Assembly (NCBI RefSeq): GCF_009708175.1
Contig: NZ_WMBB01000012.1
Coordinates: forward strand, 186,001 to 250,000
From: Nocardia aurantiaca
Lineage (GTDB): Bacteria; Actinomycetota; Actinomycetes; Mycobacteriales; Mycobacteriaceae
DNA length: 64,000 nt
Reading direction: 5' to 3'
Shown: positions 33,952 through 44,500 of the stretch, one piece after another
Layout: each line of letters opens with the position of its first letter
How positions within the stretch are numbered: position 1 is the first letter of the stretch
Notes under the pieces: generated by a model
What the model saw: the letters and a program-made list of their open reading frames with translations, nothing else
Told to the model about the DNA's origin: nothing
Databases searched by the model: none
Program-made: the position numbers and the translations under genes

Positions 33952-34365
33952 ATGAATCCGACGACCGTGCCTGCCCGATTCGTAGTGTGGCGAGAGGTCG
34001 TGTCCGCCTATGTGGCTCCGGCGGTGTGCGCGGGCGCGGGCGGATTGATCACCGGGCAGGAGGATCTGCTGCGAGCCGCGGTGACCTCGATCGCCGGCAC
34101 GTCCGCGCTCGTCGCCTTCCTGCTCGGGATGTGGCTGCGGCAGAGCGGAGTTCGGGTTTCACGGCTACGTCGTGCACGGCCCGTATCGCTCGCGGCGGGA
34201 TTCGGGCTCGGCGCGGCCGCGCTAGCCGCGTTGACCGCCCAACTCCTCACCGCCACAGCGTTGTTTCCCGATCGCATTCGCATCGACTTCCCGATCGCCG
34301 CCGCACTGGCCGCCACGATCATTACCTGGCGCTGGTGCTCGGTCCAACGAAAAGCACACGGATGA
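33952..34365 (+). CDS. Small membrane protein, DUF3054-like
   Basis: Protein of 137 residues with four hydrophobic segments (for example VSAYVAPAVCAGAGGLITG and SIAGTSALVAFLLGMWLR). Length and topology resemble DUF3054 proteins, although this is not certain. Its stop overlaps the next start as ATGA, so it is translationally coupled to the NmrA-like gene. Candidate MarR operator 2 lies immediately upstream. Confidence 0.65.
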   Translation: MNPTTVPARFVVWREVVSAYVAPAVCAGAGGLITGQEDLLRAAVTSIAGTSALVAFLLGMWLRQSGVRVSRLRRARPVSLAAGFGLGAAALAALTAQLLTATALFPDRIRIDFPIAAALAATIITWRWCSVQRKAHG

Positions 34366-35231
34366 TTGTCGTCATGGGAGCTACCGGCGCGATCGGCAAC
34401 GCGCTCCTGACCCGCCTGCTCGAGCTCGGGGTGCCGTGCCGGGCATTGAGCCGACATCCAGATCGGTTGCGCGCCATGGTGTATCCGCCTACGGATGTCG
34501 AGATCCGGTACGCCGACGCGGCGGATCCGGCCTCGCTGCGGGCCGCGTTCGAAGGTGCCACACAACTCTTCCTCGCCATAACCAACAGCCCGTTCCAGGT
34601 CGAATTCGAAACTCGCGCAATCGATACCGCCGCTGTGTGCGGCATCGAGCACGTGGTCAAACTCTCGGTGCCGACGGCCGCTCCGGACTCACCCGTGGCC
34701 GTCGCGCGGTGGCATTACGCGATCGAGGAGGCGCTGCGAGCTTCCGGCATCACACACACGGTGTTGCGCCCTTACGCGTTCATGCAGAAGTTGCTCCTGC
34801 TCGGTCCTCAGGTGGCGACACAGGGCGCCATCGTCGGAACCATGGGCGTGGCCGCGTGCAACTACATCGACTGCCGCGACATCGCCGACGTCGCGGCCGC
34901 GGCCCACACGCGAACCGAAATAGCCGGGGGCACATACACTCTCACCGGCGCGGAAACCTACAGCTACCCGGAGTTGACGGCCCTGTTGAGCGCCATGCTC
35001 GACACTCCGATCCGCTATGTCGACCTACCACCCGCCGACTTCCGCGAACACCTCATCGAACAGTCCGGCCTGCCGGGCTGGCTGGCCGGCCACATCGTGG
35101 AAATCCAGCGGCTGGCCATCACTTATCCGGAACGTCCGACCGATACCGTCGCCCGCATCCTCGGCAAGCCCCCTCGCGCCCTGGAATCCTTCCTGACGGA
35201 GAACCTGGACGCGTTCCGGCGCCGGGTGTAG
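34362..35231 (+). CDS. NmrA/NAD(P)-binding SDR-like protein
   Basis: Atypical short-chain dehydrogenase of 289 residues. The Rossmann motif is VVMGATGAIGNALLTRL (GxTGxxG) at the N-terminus, followed by HPDRLRAMVYPP and a segment RYADAADPASLRAAFEGATQ, then LRPYAFMQK and YTLTGAETYSYPE typical of NmrA-like quinone-oxidoreductase or redox-sensor proteins. ATG 34362 overlaps the preceding stop. As part of a MarR-controlled set it may act in redox or electrophile response; this is inference. Confidence 0.85.
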   Translation: MIVVMGATGAIGNALLTRLLELGVPCRALSRHPDRLRAMVYPPTDVEIRYADAADPASLRAAFEGATQLFLAITNSPFQVEFETRAIDTAAVCGIEHVVKLSVPTAAPDSPVAVARWHYAIEEALRASGITHTVLRPYAFMQKLLLLGPQVATQGAIVGTMGVAACNYIDCRDIADVAAAAHTRTEIAGGTYTLTGAETYSYPELTALLSAMLDTPIRYVDLPPADFREHLIEQSGLPGWLAGHIVEIQRLAITYPERPTDTVARILGKPPRALESFLTENLDAFRRRV

Positions 35232-35417
35232 TAGGTGGTGGGCTGCCTGGTCGTCGGCCTCGGCAGTGCGGCCTTCTTCATCGCGAAATGACTACCCGGC
35301 TTCAGAGCCGGCCGAACCCGACTCCCCGCCGATCTTCGGCCGACCGGCCGTAAAGTCTTGTCTCCGAACGGATATGGTCACCGGCCAGACCCTGTTGTCC
35401 GCGGGTTCCGCTCAGTC

Positions 35418-35795
35418 TCACGCGGTGGTGATGCGTCGACTGGCGATCTGATAGACGTTGCCGAAAGGGTCTCGCACCATGGCTCGGTGGTCACCGTACG
35501 GCGTGTCGAACGGCGCCTCCATGGTGACGGCACCCGCGGCCAGTGCTCGTTGATAGGTGGCCGCGACGTCATCGACATAGATGTAGAGGAACGCCGGAAA
35601 CATGTCGCGTTCGCCGGATTCCGACACCAGGATCAGCGAGTCGCCGATACGGACCTCGGCGGGCCGATTCTGCTCGACCTCGCCGATCGCCTCGAACACG
35701 GTCCGCAGGAACGCGATCGCGGCTTGTTGATCATCGACCACCATCCGCGGCGTCACCGAATGAAACCCTGGCGGTGGAGCCGGTGTCGTGGCCAT
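35418..35795 (-). CDS. VOC / PhnB-like glyoxalase-fold protein
   Basis: Protein of 125 residues of the PhnB-like group: VTPRMVVDDQQAAIAFLRTV, then LILVSESGERDMFPAFLYIY, VDDVAATYQRALAAGAV and the C-terminal GDHRAMVRDPFGNVYQIA. ATG 35795; the extra upstream codons lack protein character. Function unknown; PhnB-like members include antibiotic-binding and metal-independent proteins. Confidence 0.82.
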   Translation of the reverse strand: MATTPAPPPGFHSVTPRMVVDDQQAAIAFLRTVFEAIGEVEQNRPAEVRIGDSLILVSESGERDMFPAFLYIYVDDVAATYQRALAAGAVTMEAPFDTPYGDHRAMVRDPFGNVYQIASRRITTA

Positions 35796-35980
35796 GGGGA
35801 GAGTCTCGCACGCGACCGAGTCCCGCAGCGTCTTTTCGGGGGGCGGAGGTGGCTTCGACATCGGCGCGGAAGAAAGCATCGGATATCCGGACGCACTCCT
35901 GTTCCTCGCGCGTGAACATGTCCGGTCTGCCCACGACGATCCGACTTGAGCCTTTTGAACAACTCGTTGATCAGACAGGC

Positions 35981-36016
35981 TGTGACGCGCTCCGCGTTGT
36001 AGCGGAGCGCGTCACA
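35981..36016 (-). terminator. Strong hairpin after the deacetylase gene
   Basis: A perfect 15-base stem (TGTGACGCGCTCCGC and its complement) with a 6-base loop lies 9 bases beyond the deacetylase stop. There is no U-run on the minus strand, as is common for actinobacterial terminators. Confidence 0.7.
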
Positions 36017-36024
36017 TACGGGGT

Positions 36025-36906
36025 CTACCGGGATTCCGGTTCCTGTTGTCCGGTGGACGCCCGGTAATGCGCGGCGATCTCGTCGCTGGTGGTGAGCCAG
36101 ACGCCAGGGTGGTCAGCCACGTACTCCAACGCTTGGTCCAGGTACTTGGTTCGGAATGGCTGACCGATGACGAACGGGTGCAGCGCGAGGGCCATCACCC
36201 GCCCGCTGTCGGCCGAGTCCTCGTACAGCTGCTCGAGCTGATCTTTGACGATCTGAACGAAATCGGCGCCTGACAGCCCGGTCCCGAGGAACAGGCTGTT
36301 GTCGTTGAGCTCGACCGAGTACGGCACGCTGAGCATTCCGGGAACGTTGAGCTGGTAGGGCTGATCGTCGTTGGTCCAGTCCAGCACATAGTCGAGTCCG
36401 AGTTCGGACAACAGTTCCGGTGTGTGCAAGGTTTCGGTGAGTGCCGGCCCCATCCAGCCGCGTGGTCTGCGACCGGTGGCTCGTTCGATGGTGTGGACGA
36501 CCTCGGTCAGGTAGGCGCGCTCCTCGTCGACGGTCATATCCGCTTGGAAGATCGAGTTGTTCTTGCCGTGCGCCAGCCAGGTCCAGTCCCGGTCTCGGCC
36601 GGCGGCGATGATCTGCGGGTTGTGTTGGGCGACATCGGAGTTGAGCAGCACGCTGGCTCGAATGCGATGCCGGTCGAGGGTGTCTATCACGCGCCAGATC
36701 CCCACCCGCGGCCCGTAGTCACGCCAGCCGTAGTTCAGCGGGTCGGGGGTCAGTGCGGCGGTGCCGGGGAAGATGCTGGTCGAGGGCTTGTCTACTTGGT
36801 AGTGCTCGATATTGAGTCCGACGTAGAAGGCGACGCGGGCACCGCCCGGCCAATGGATCGGTGCGCGGTTGACGATCGGGTGGTAGTCGAAGAGTTCGTT
36901 GTCCAT
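36025..36906 (-). CDS. Polysaccharide deacetylase-family protein
   Basis: Protein of 293 residues of the NodB-like fold, closest in appearance to the cytosolic PuuE/allantoinase-like group: VAFYVGLNIEHYQVD at the N-terminus, SVLLNSDVAQHNPQII, WLAHGKNNS (metal-binding His region), GWMGPALTET and LALHPFVIGQP near the C-terminus. No signal peptide. The substrate could be a cyclic amide or acetylated sugar. Divergent from a MerR regulator, with a candidate operator between. Confidence 0.82.
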   Translation of the reverse strand: MDNELFDYHPIVNRAPIHWPGGARVAFYVGLNIEHYQVDKPSTSIFPGTAALTPDPLNYGWRDYGPRVGIWRVIDTLDRHRIRASVLLNSDVAQHNPQIIAAGRDRDWTWLAHGKNNSIFQADMTVDEERAYLTEVVHTIERATGRRPRGWMGPALTETLHTPELLSELGLDYVLDWTNDDQPYQLNVPGMLSVPYSVELNDNSLFLGTGLSGADFVQIVKDQLEQLYEDSADSGRVMALALHPFVIGQPFRTKYLDQALEYVADHPGVWLTTSDEIAAHYRASTGQQEPESR

Positions 36907-36921
36907 GTCTCGTATGCTCGA

Positions 36922-36943
36922 ACCCTCACATAGGTGTGAAGGT
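36922..36943. promoter_or_regulatory. Candidate MerR operator between deacetylase and merR
   Basis: A 22-base imperfect palindrome with arms ACCCTCACA and TGTGAAGGT lies in the 59-base divergent region. On the minus strand TTGACC overlaps its edge and could act as a -35 with long spacing, as MerR targets use. Confidence 0.5.
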
Positions 36944-36965
36944 CAAGCGAAGTGGGATCGGGCAC

Positions 36966-37334
36966 ATGCGGATCGGGGAGTTGTCGGAGCGCACCGGGAC
37001 ACCGCGTCGGCTGCTGCGCTACTACGAGGAGCGGGGGCTGATCGTCGCGGACCGCTGTGCGAACGGATACCGCAGTTACGACGAGCGCTTCGTTGATCGG
37101 GTCATGCAGATCCGAGGGCTGCTCGATGCCGGGCTACCGACTCGGATCATCAAGCAGATCCTCCCATGTCTCGACAAGCCGCGCGCCATCCACTTCCCTG
37201 ACGCGACACCGGAAATGATCGCCATCCTCGAACACGAACGCGATCGGATGAGCGCCCGAATCGACTGTCTTGCTCGTAACCGTGATGCCATCGCTGCGTA
37301 CCTCGATGCTGTGCGCGGCCACGCAACCACCTGA
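36966..37334 (+). CDS. MerR-family regulator
   Basis: Regulator of 122 residues. The MerR N-terminus MRIGELSERTGTPRRLLRYY then EERGLIVADRCANGYRSY is complete and is followed by the dimerisation coiled coil (PEMIAILEHERDRMSARIDC). It has few Cys residues, so a metal-sensing role is not indicated; it resembles organic-ligand or redox MerR proteins. ATG 36966. It is divergent from the deacetylase gene and is the likely regulator. Confidence 0.87.
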   Translation: MRIGELSERTGTPRRLLRYYEERGLIVADRCANGYRSYDERFVDRVMQIRGLLDAGLPTRIIKQILPCLDKPRAIHFPDATPEMIAILEHERDRMSARIDCLARNRDAIAAYLDAVRGHATT

Positions 37335-37805
37335 CCTCCTCCGCGCAGAGCCGAGCGGGTTCGAGCTTCGAGGGATGGGTGAACGGGTCCGCGACAAGCC
37401 CTTCCGCGTCCATCTGCCGCACGCCGTTGCGCCCCCCACGTGTGAACACGCCTCGGGACCGAACACCTCACCGATCGCCGCGGGCGTGCAGATAGCCAGC
37501 CGGTTGCGAGATGCGTTGGCGAGCAACAGGACCCGGTCACCGGGAAACTGATTCGGCCGCCGCCGCCAGCGATACGGCGGCCGGACGAAACCGGTCCGGA
37601 CGACGACGGAACCGTCGAGCGTCGCGGCGGTCGCGAGCTCGGCGACGCGGATGCCGCCGTCCACGCGCGGGCTCGGACGGTCACCCTCGGACCGGGCGAG
37701 CGCCGCGACAACGTGCCGATCCGCGATCCGGCCACCGTCACCCGCCGTCGCCAGTCCATAGGTCAGGTCCGAGGGACGAAGAGGGGGAGACGGCGGCGCG
37801 GTCAT
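37134..37805 (-). CDS. AbrB/MazE-like domain protein, C-terminal part antisense to merR
   Basis: Minus-strand frame of 223 codons from ATG 37805. Residues about 14-105 resemble actinobacterial AbrB/SpoVT-type proteins: LTYGLATAGDGGRIADRHVV, then DGSVVVRTGFVRPPYRW and FPGDRVLLLANASRNRLAI. The remaining ~115 residues are basic and low in protein character, and the last 67 codons lie antisense to merR, so the true gene probably once ended near 37440 and has lost its stop or shifted frame. Domain assignment is from memory of the pattern, moderate confidence. Confidence 0.4.
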   Translation of the reverse strand: MTAPPSPPLRPSDLTYGLATAGDGGRIADRHVVAALARSEGDRPSPRVDGGIRVAELATAATLDGSVVVRTGFVRPPYRWRRRPNQFPGDRVLLLANASRNRLAICTPAAIGEVFGPEACSHVGGATACGRWTRKGLSRTRSPIPRSSNPLGSARRRSGGCVAAHSIEVRSDGITVTSKTVDSGAHPIAFVFEDGDHFRCRVREVDGARLVETWEDLLDDPSR

Positions 37806-38035
37806 CGGGCCGTGCAACGGCTCCCGCAGCGGGGTCCGCGGCGGCACCAGCATCGGCATCGTGCCGCACCGCCACGGACATCGACGGCGATCGACGGATC
37901 GGCGGGTCCGGGAGAATCCAGCGCGCCGATCGGAAATCGTTGCAGGTCAGGGCACATCACCACTGGTCGTCCTCCGCGTGTGCGAGTGCACTCGAACACG
38001 CACTTCTCGGATACGACACCCGTGACGGGATTGTG

Positions 38036-38117
38036 TGCGCGAGGCGGGACTTGAACCCGCACGTCCGAGGACACCAGAACCTAAATCTGGCGCGTATGCC
38101 AATTTCGCCACTCGCGC
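38036..38117 (-). tRNA. tRNA-Leu (anticodon UAG)
   Basis: Minus-strand cloverleaf of 82 bases. The acceptor stem GCGCGAG pairs with CTCGCGC, followed by discriminator A; CCA is not encoded. The anticodon stem CCAGA/TCTGG encloses the loop TTTAGGT with anticodon TAG. A long variable arm (TGTCCTCGGACGT) marks a class II tRNA, and the T-arm is GCGGGTTCAAGTCCCGC. Confidence 0.95.
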
Positions 38118-38231
38118 TAACGGTACGACCGTCCAAACTTTACCGGGTCCAACGGGGATCGCGAAGCACCGGGAGGGTGTGGCGTACTGGTCGGTAACCC
38201 CACCAGGGATTATAACGATTTTATAAACACC

Positions 38232-38252
38232 AATGTGAGGAAGCCTCACATT
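38232..38252. promoter_or_regulatory. FasR-like operator 1
   Basis: Perfect 9-base arms AATGTGAGG and CCTCACATT surround AAG. First of three related palindromes upstream of fas. In mycobacteria the TetR-type regulator FasR binds inverted repeats upstream of fas-acpS; the match in position and number is the basis for this call. Confidence 0.65.
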
Positions 38253-38288
38253 TCCTACACGGATGTAACCGGGCTCACCAGCGGCTTC

Positions 38289-38311
38289 AAACATGAGGGA
38301 GGGTCATGTTT
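38289..38311. promoter_or_regulatory. FasR-like operator 2
   Basis: Perfect 8-base arms AAACATGA and TCATGTTT are separated by 7 bases. It shares ACATGAGG with operator 3. Its centre is 58 bases from that of operator 1. Confidence 0.6.
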
Positions 38312-38373
38312 CGCGCCATTCTGGTACGAGTGTACGGAAAAACTCGTCGGTAATGACCTGGTCGACGGCCAAA

Positions 38374-38391
38374 CATGAGGAGATCCTCATG
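38374..38391. promoter_or_regulatory. FasR-like operator 3
   Basis: CATGAGGA-GA-TCCTCATG, with perfect 8-base arms, about 120 bases before the fas start and nearest to the likely promoter. Confidence 0.65.
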
Positions 38392-38506
38392 ATTTTGTGC
38401 CATCCTCGGCTTCTACCAGGGCCTGCGGGCCGGAGGGATACCTGCGCACCGTGAGCGCGGCCCAGTTCTGTGGAGGCGGGCCGCCAGGAGAAGGAAGTCG
38501 AACGTC

Positions 38507-41500
38507 TTGACGATCAACGAGAGCACCGGGACCGGATCGAAGGCCAGGGCGGCGGGGAAGTCACGGGAGAGTGGGGTCAGGTCGTCACTGCTGGACCGGT
38601 TGCTGGGAGGCGTGCCGTACGCCCTCGCATTCGGTGGGCAGGGCGCGCAGTGGCTCAGTGAGCTCGAGGAGATCGGGCGGGATTCCGCCCTGGAGCCGGA
38701 GCTGACGGCGCTGGTCAACGAGGCCGCCGCCACGCTGGAACCGATTGCGGCACAACTGCTCGTGGTCCGGCCGGTCGGTTTCGACCCCATCGCGTGGATG
38801 CTGGAAGAGGAGATTGCCGACCCGGACCAGGGGGAGGTGTCGGGAGCGCCGTCAGCGCAGGTGTTGCGCTCCGCCGCCGTCTCGATGCCGGGTGTGTTCC
38901 TCACCCAGATCGCCGCGCTGCGCGCGCTGCGCCTGCAGGGCCTGGACATCGTCGCTCACGCGCCCACCGCCGTCATCGGCCACTCGCAGGGCCGCCTCGC
39001 CGCCACCGCCGCCGAGGCGCACGGGCAGCGCGACGCCGAACTGCTGGCCATCACCCAATTGATCGGCGCCGCAGCCGGTCTGGTCGCCCGCCGCCGCGGC
39101 CTGCTGCCGGTGGGGGAGAAGTCCCCGATGGTCGCCGTCTCCAATGTCGACCCCGAGCTCCTGAAAGCCGTTGTCGCCGAGGTCATGACCGGTGTCGAGC
39201 CGGAGAAGGCCGCCGTGCTGTCCATCCGCAACGGTCGGCGCCGCGCCGTGCTGAGCGGCCCGGTCGCCCAATTGGATCGCGTTCGTCAGCGCGCCGCCGA
39301 GATCAATGCCGAGCAGGCGCGCGAGCGCGACGGCAAGAAGCGCGGCGGTGCGATCTTCGCCCCCGTCTTCGAGGACATTCCGGTCGAGGTGGCCTTCCAC
39401 CACCCGGCGCTCGCCGAGACCGTCGACCTGGTCAAGAGCTGGGCTCAGCAGTGCGGCCTGGACGCCGAGCTGGCCGCGACCCTCACCCAGGAAGTGCTGG
39501 TCGATCCGATCGACTGGGTCGGCATTGTCGACGACACCGTCTCCCTGGGGGCCCAGTGGATCCTGGACCTCGGTCCCGGCGATCTGCTGAGCCGCCTCAC
39601 CGCGGGTTCCCTCAAGGGCACCGGCGTCGGCGTGCTCGCCGCCTCCACCCGCCCGGGCCAGCGCAGCCTGTTCACCCCCGGCGCGGCCCCCGAGGTCGCC
39701 CCGGCCTGGAGCGAATTCGCGCCCAAGCCGATCCGCCTGCCCAACGGGCGCATCGTCGTCGAGACCGCGTTCACCCGCCTCACCGGCCGCTCGCCCATCC
39801 TGCTGGCGGGCATGACCCCCACCACGGTCGACGCGAAAATCGTTGCGGCCGCGGCCAATGCGGGCCACTGGGCCGAGCTGGCCGGTGGCGGCCAGGTCAC
39901 CGAGCAGATCTTCGCCGACCGCGTCGAGGAGCTGAAGCAGCTGCTGCAGCCGGGCCGCGCGGTGCAGTTCAACTCGCTGTTCCTGGACCCGTACCTGTGG
40001 AAGCTGCAGCTGGGCGGCAAGCGCATCGTGCAGCGCGCTCGCACCGCCGGCGCGCCCCTCGACGGCGTCATCGTCACCGCCGGCATCCCGGAACTCGAAG
40101 AGGCCGTTGCCCTCATCGAGGAGCTGACCGAGGTCGGCATCACCCACGTGGCCTTCAAGCCCGGCACCGTGGCCCAGATCCGCGCCGTGCTGCGCATCGC
40201 CGACGCCGTGCCGTCGTACCCGGTGATCATGCACATCGAGGGCGGCAAGGCCGGCGGCCACCACTCCTGGGAAGACCTCGACGACCTGCTGCTCGAGACC
40301 TACGCCGAACTGCGTGGCCGCGAGAACGTGGTGGTCTGCGTCGGCGGCGGCATCGGCACCCCGGAGCGCGCCACCGAATACCTGACCGGTGAATGGTCGC
40401 AGCAGCACGGCTACCCGGCCATGCCGCTGGACGGTGTCCTGGTCGGCACCGCCGCCATGGCCACCCTGGAGGCCACCACCGCCCCCGAGGTCAAGCAACT
40501 GCTGGTCGACACCCCCGGCACCCCCGACTGGGTCGGCGCGGGCACCGCCGTCGGCGGGATGGCTTCCGGCCGTAGCCAATTGGGCGCGGACATCCACGAA
40601 ATCGACAATGCCGCCTCCCGCACCGGCCGCCTGCTGGACGAGGTCGCCGGTGACGCCGAGGCCGTGGCCGCCCGCCGCGCCGAGATCATCGAGGCCCTCG
40701 ACCGCACCGCCAAGCCGTACTTCGGCGATGTCGCCACCATGACCTACCTGGAGTGGCTGGAGCGCTACCTCGAGCTGGCGGCCTATCTGCCCCAGACCCA
40801 CCCTGACCTGGACCGCCGCAAGAACTTCGACTGCGGCGCCGACTTCTCCGACGCCATCGCCGACGCCACCCGTTCGGTATGGCTGGACATCACCTGGCGC
40901 GACCGGTTCGCGGAAATGGTGCGCCGCACCGAATCCCGCCTCAACCCGGCCGACCGCGGCGCGATCGCGACGCTGTTCGCCGACGACACCGCGTTCGAGG
41001 CTCCCGTGCAGGCGCTCTGCGCCCTGAAGGAGCAGTACCCGGCCGCCGCCGACACCATCCTGCACCCGGCCGACGTGCCGTTCTTCATCGCGCTGTGCAA
41101 GACGCCGGGCAAGCCGGTCAACTTCGTGCCGGTCGTCGACCAGGACGTGCGCCGCTGGTGGCGCTCGGATTCCCTGTGGCAGGCCCACGATCCGCGCTAC
41201 ACCGCCGACCAGGTCTGCATCATCCCGGGCACCGTCTCCGTCGCGGGCATCACCCGCGTGGACGAGCCGGTCGGTGAACTCCTCGACCGTTTCGAGCAGA
41301 ACACCGCCTATTCTCTGGTGCGTGCGGGGGTCGTCCCGGCCGCCGTGGACGGCCGCCGCCGCGCCGAGGTCGCGGGCGGCCTGCTCGACATCGTGCTCGC
41401 CGCCCCCGACGTGCAGTGGGCGGGCCGTACCACCGTCAACCCGATCCACCGCCTGGGCGGCCTGGACGAGTGGGAGATGAACGGCAAGGGCGCCAAGCAC

Positions 41501-44500
41501 CCGCGCACCGGCGCCACCCTGTCCGCCACCGAGGGCCCCGAAAGCGATTCCGCCTACGTGGAATTGGTCGTCCCGCTGCTGGGCGAGGACGCCGTACGCA
41601 TCCGCATCACCGTGCCGGTCTCCGCGTACAACGGTGGCGCGCCGATCATCACCGAAAGTGACGCCGAGGCCGCCATGTCGGCGCTGCTGGCCGTCGCCGC
41701 GGGCCAGTCGTTGCCCGAGGTCAAGACCATCGACGGTACACAGGTCGCGCACGTCAACCTGGCCTGGAGCCCGGACCTCATCGCCGACCACGCCGGTGTC
41801 ACCGGCACAGGCCTGCCCGACAGCCTGAGCACGATCGGCCGCACCGCCCCCGACGTGCTCGTGGGCGCCTGCTGGCCCGCCGTTTTCGCGGTCTTGGGCG
41901 TCACCCGCACCGCCGACGGGCGGAGCGTCATCGAGGGCATGCTGGACCTGGTCCACCTGGACCACCAGATCGAGCTGCTCGGCGCGCTGCCGTCCGAGCA
42001 CGCCGTGCTCGCCGTTCGCGCCGAGTCCGCCGAGGTGCTCGACACCGACCTGGGCCGCGTGGTCGAGGTCAAGGTCACCGTCGGCGTCATGCGCGACCAC
42101 GGCCTGGACACCCCGCCCGTCGCGAAACTGGTGGAGCGCTTCGCCATTCGCGGCCGCACCGGTCAGGCCGAACTGACCGATCCGCCCCGCGCCGCCGGCT
42201 CGCTGTCGGCCGACGCCACCGACACCCCGCGCCGTCGCCGTCGCGACGTGGCCCTGGTCGCCCCGCGAGCCATGGGCGCCTTCGCCCAGGTCTCGGGCGA
42301 CTTCAACCCGATCCACACCTCCGACAACGCCGCCAGGCTCGCCGGTCTGGGCAACCCGATCGTGCACGGCATGTGGCTCTCGGCCGCCGCGCAGCACGCC
42401 GTCTCGGCCATCGATCTGAACGACAAGGTGCCGCCGCGCACCATCACCGCCTGGACCACACGCTTCCTGGGCATGGTCCGCCTCGGCGCCAAGATCGATG
42501 TCCGCGTGGAACGCGTTGCGGTGGACCGGGGTTCGGAGATCGTCGAGGTCTCCTGCCGCATCGACGGCAATCTGGTGATGACCGCCACCGGCCGCATCGC
42601 GCCGCCGAAGACGGTCTACGCCTTCCCCGGACAGGGCATTCAGGCCAAGGGGATGGGCCTGGAAGCCCGGACTCGATCCAAGGCCGCCAAGGAGGTCTGG
42701 GACCGCGCTGACAAGCACACCCGGGAGACCCTCGGCTTCTCGATTCTGGCTGTGGTGCGCGACAACCCGACCTATCTCAAGGCGCGCGGCATCGAGTACC
42801 GCCACCCGCAGGGCGTGCTGCACCTGACCCAGTTCACCCAGGTGGCCATGGCCACCCTCGGTGTCGCCCAGGTCGCGGAACTGCGCGAGGCCGGCGCCTT
42901 CATCGAGGGCGCCATGCTCGCGGGCCACTCCGTCGGTGAGTACAACGCGCTCGCCGCGGCCGCGGGTGTGCTGCCTTTGCCGGCCGTCCTGGAGGTCGTC
43001 TTCCAGCGCGGTTCGGCCATGCACGAGCTGGTGCCCCGGGATGCCCAGGGCCGCAGTGACTACCGCATGGCGGCCATCCGGCCCTCGCAGATCGGCATCG
43101 CCGACGATCAGGTCATCGACTGGGTGAAGGGCGTCGGCGAGCAGGCCGGGGAATTCCTCGAGGTCGTGAACCTGAACCTGCGCGGCTCGCAGTACGCCAT
43201 CGCGGGCACGGTCAAGGGCATAGCGGCGCTCGAGGCCGAAATCGAGCGGCTGCGCGCCGAAACCGGTGGCAAGCGGGCCTTCGTGCTCATCCCGGGCATC
43301 GACGTGCCGTTCCACTCCACCGTGCTGCGCGCCGGCGTGCCGGAGTTCCGCGCCAAGCTGCTGGAGCTGCTGCCCGCCGACCTGCACCCGGAACTGCTCA
43401 TCGGCCGCTACATTCCGAACCTCGTGCCCAAGCCGTTCAACCTGGAGCGCGAATTCGTCTCCGAGATCGCGGATCTGGTGCCGTCCGAGCCGCTGGCCGA
43501 GGTGCTGGCCGACTGGGACGAGTGGACCGCCAAGCCGGTCGAGCTGTGCCGCGTGGTCCTGGTCGAGCTGCTGGCCTGGCAGTTCGCCAGCCCGGTGCGC
43601 TGGATCGAGACCCAGGACCTGCTGTTCACGGATGTGGAGCAGGGTGGCGTGGGCGTCGAACGCTTCGTCGAAATCGGTTTGGCCGCAACGCCGACCGTCG
43701 CCAACCTGGCGTCCAACACGTTGAAGCTGCCGCAGTTCGGCAGCGCCGTGGTCGAAGTCCTCAATATCGAGCGCGAGCGCGGCATCGTCTACTCGACCGA
43801 CACCGACCCCGCGCCGGTGGAGGAGCTGGAGGAGACCCCGGCCGAAACCATCTCCGCCGCAACGGCTCCCGCCGCCCCGGCCCCGGCCCCCGTGGCCGTG
43901 CCGACCGGCGGCCCGACCCCGGACGACATCGCGTTCTCCGCCGCCGACGCCACCCGCGTGCTCATCGCGCTGTGGACCAAGCTGCGCATGGACCAGATCG
44001 GCCCGGTGGACACCATCGAGGGCCTGTGCGACGGCGTCTCCTCACGCCGCAACCAGCTGCTCGTCGACCTCGGCGCGGAGCTCTCCCTCGGTGCCATCGA
44101 CGGCGCCGCGGACGCGGACATGGGCGCGCTGTCGGGCACGGTCGACCGCCTGGCCCGTACCTACAAGCCGTTCGGCTCCGTGCTCTCCGACGCCATCGGG
44201 GATCACCTGCGCAAGGTCTTCGGCCCCTCGGGCAAGCGGCCCGCCGCCATCGGCGACCGCGTCAAGAAGGTCTGGGGCCTGGGCGACGGCTGGGCGAGCC
44301 ACGTCACCGCCGAGGTCTCGCTCGGCACCCGCGAGGGCCAGTCCGTGCGCGGTGGCGACCTGGGTGGCCTGGTCTCCGGTGGCCTCTCCGACGCCGCTTC
44401 CGTGGACGCCGCCATCGACGCCGCCGTGCAGGCCGTGGCCGCGCGCCGCGGAGTCGCGGTCTCCATGCCCTCGGCCGGCGGCGGTGGCGGTGCGACCGTC

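Noticed and set aside
38852..43387. 1511-codon minus-strand open frame inside fas
   Set aside because: Exactly antisense to a confidently identified gene. Long antisense frames are normal at this GC content, and the product is Gly/Asp/Val-rich with no family pattern.
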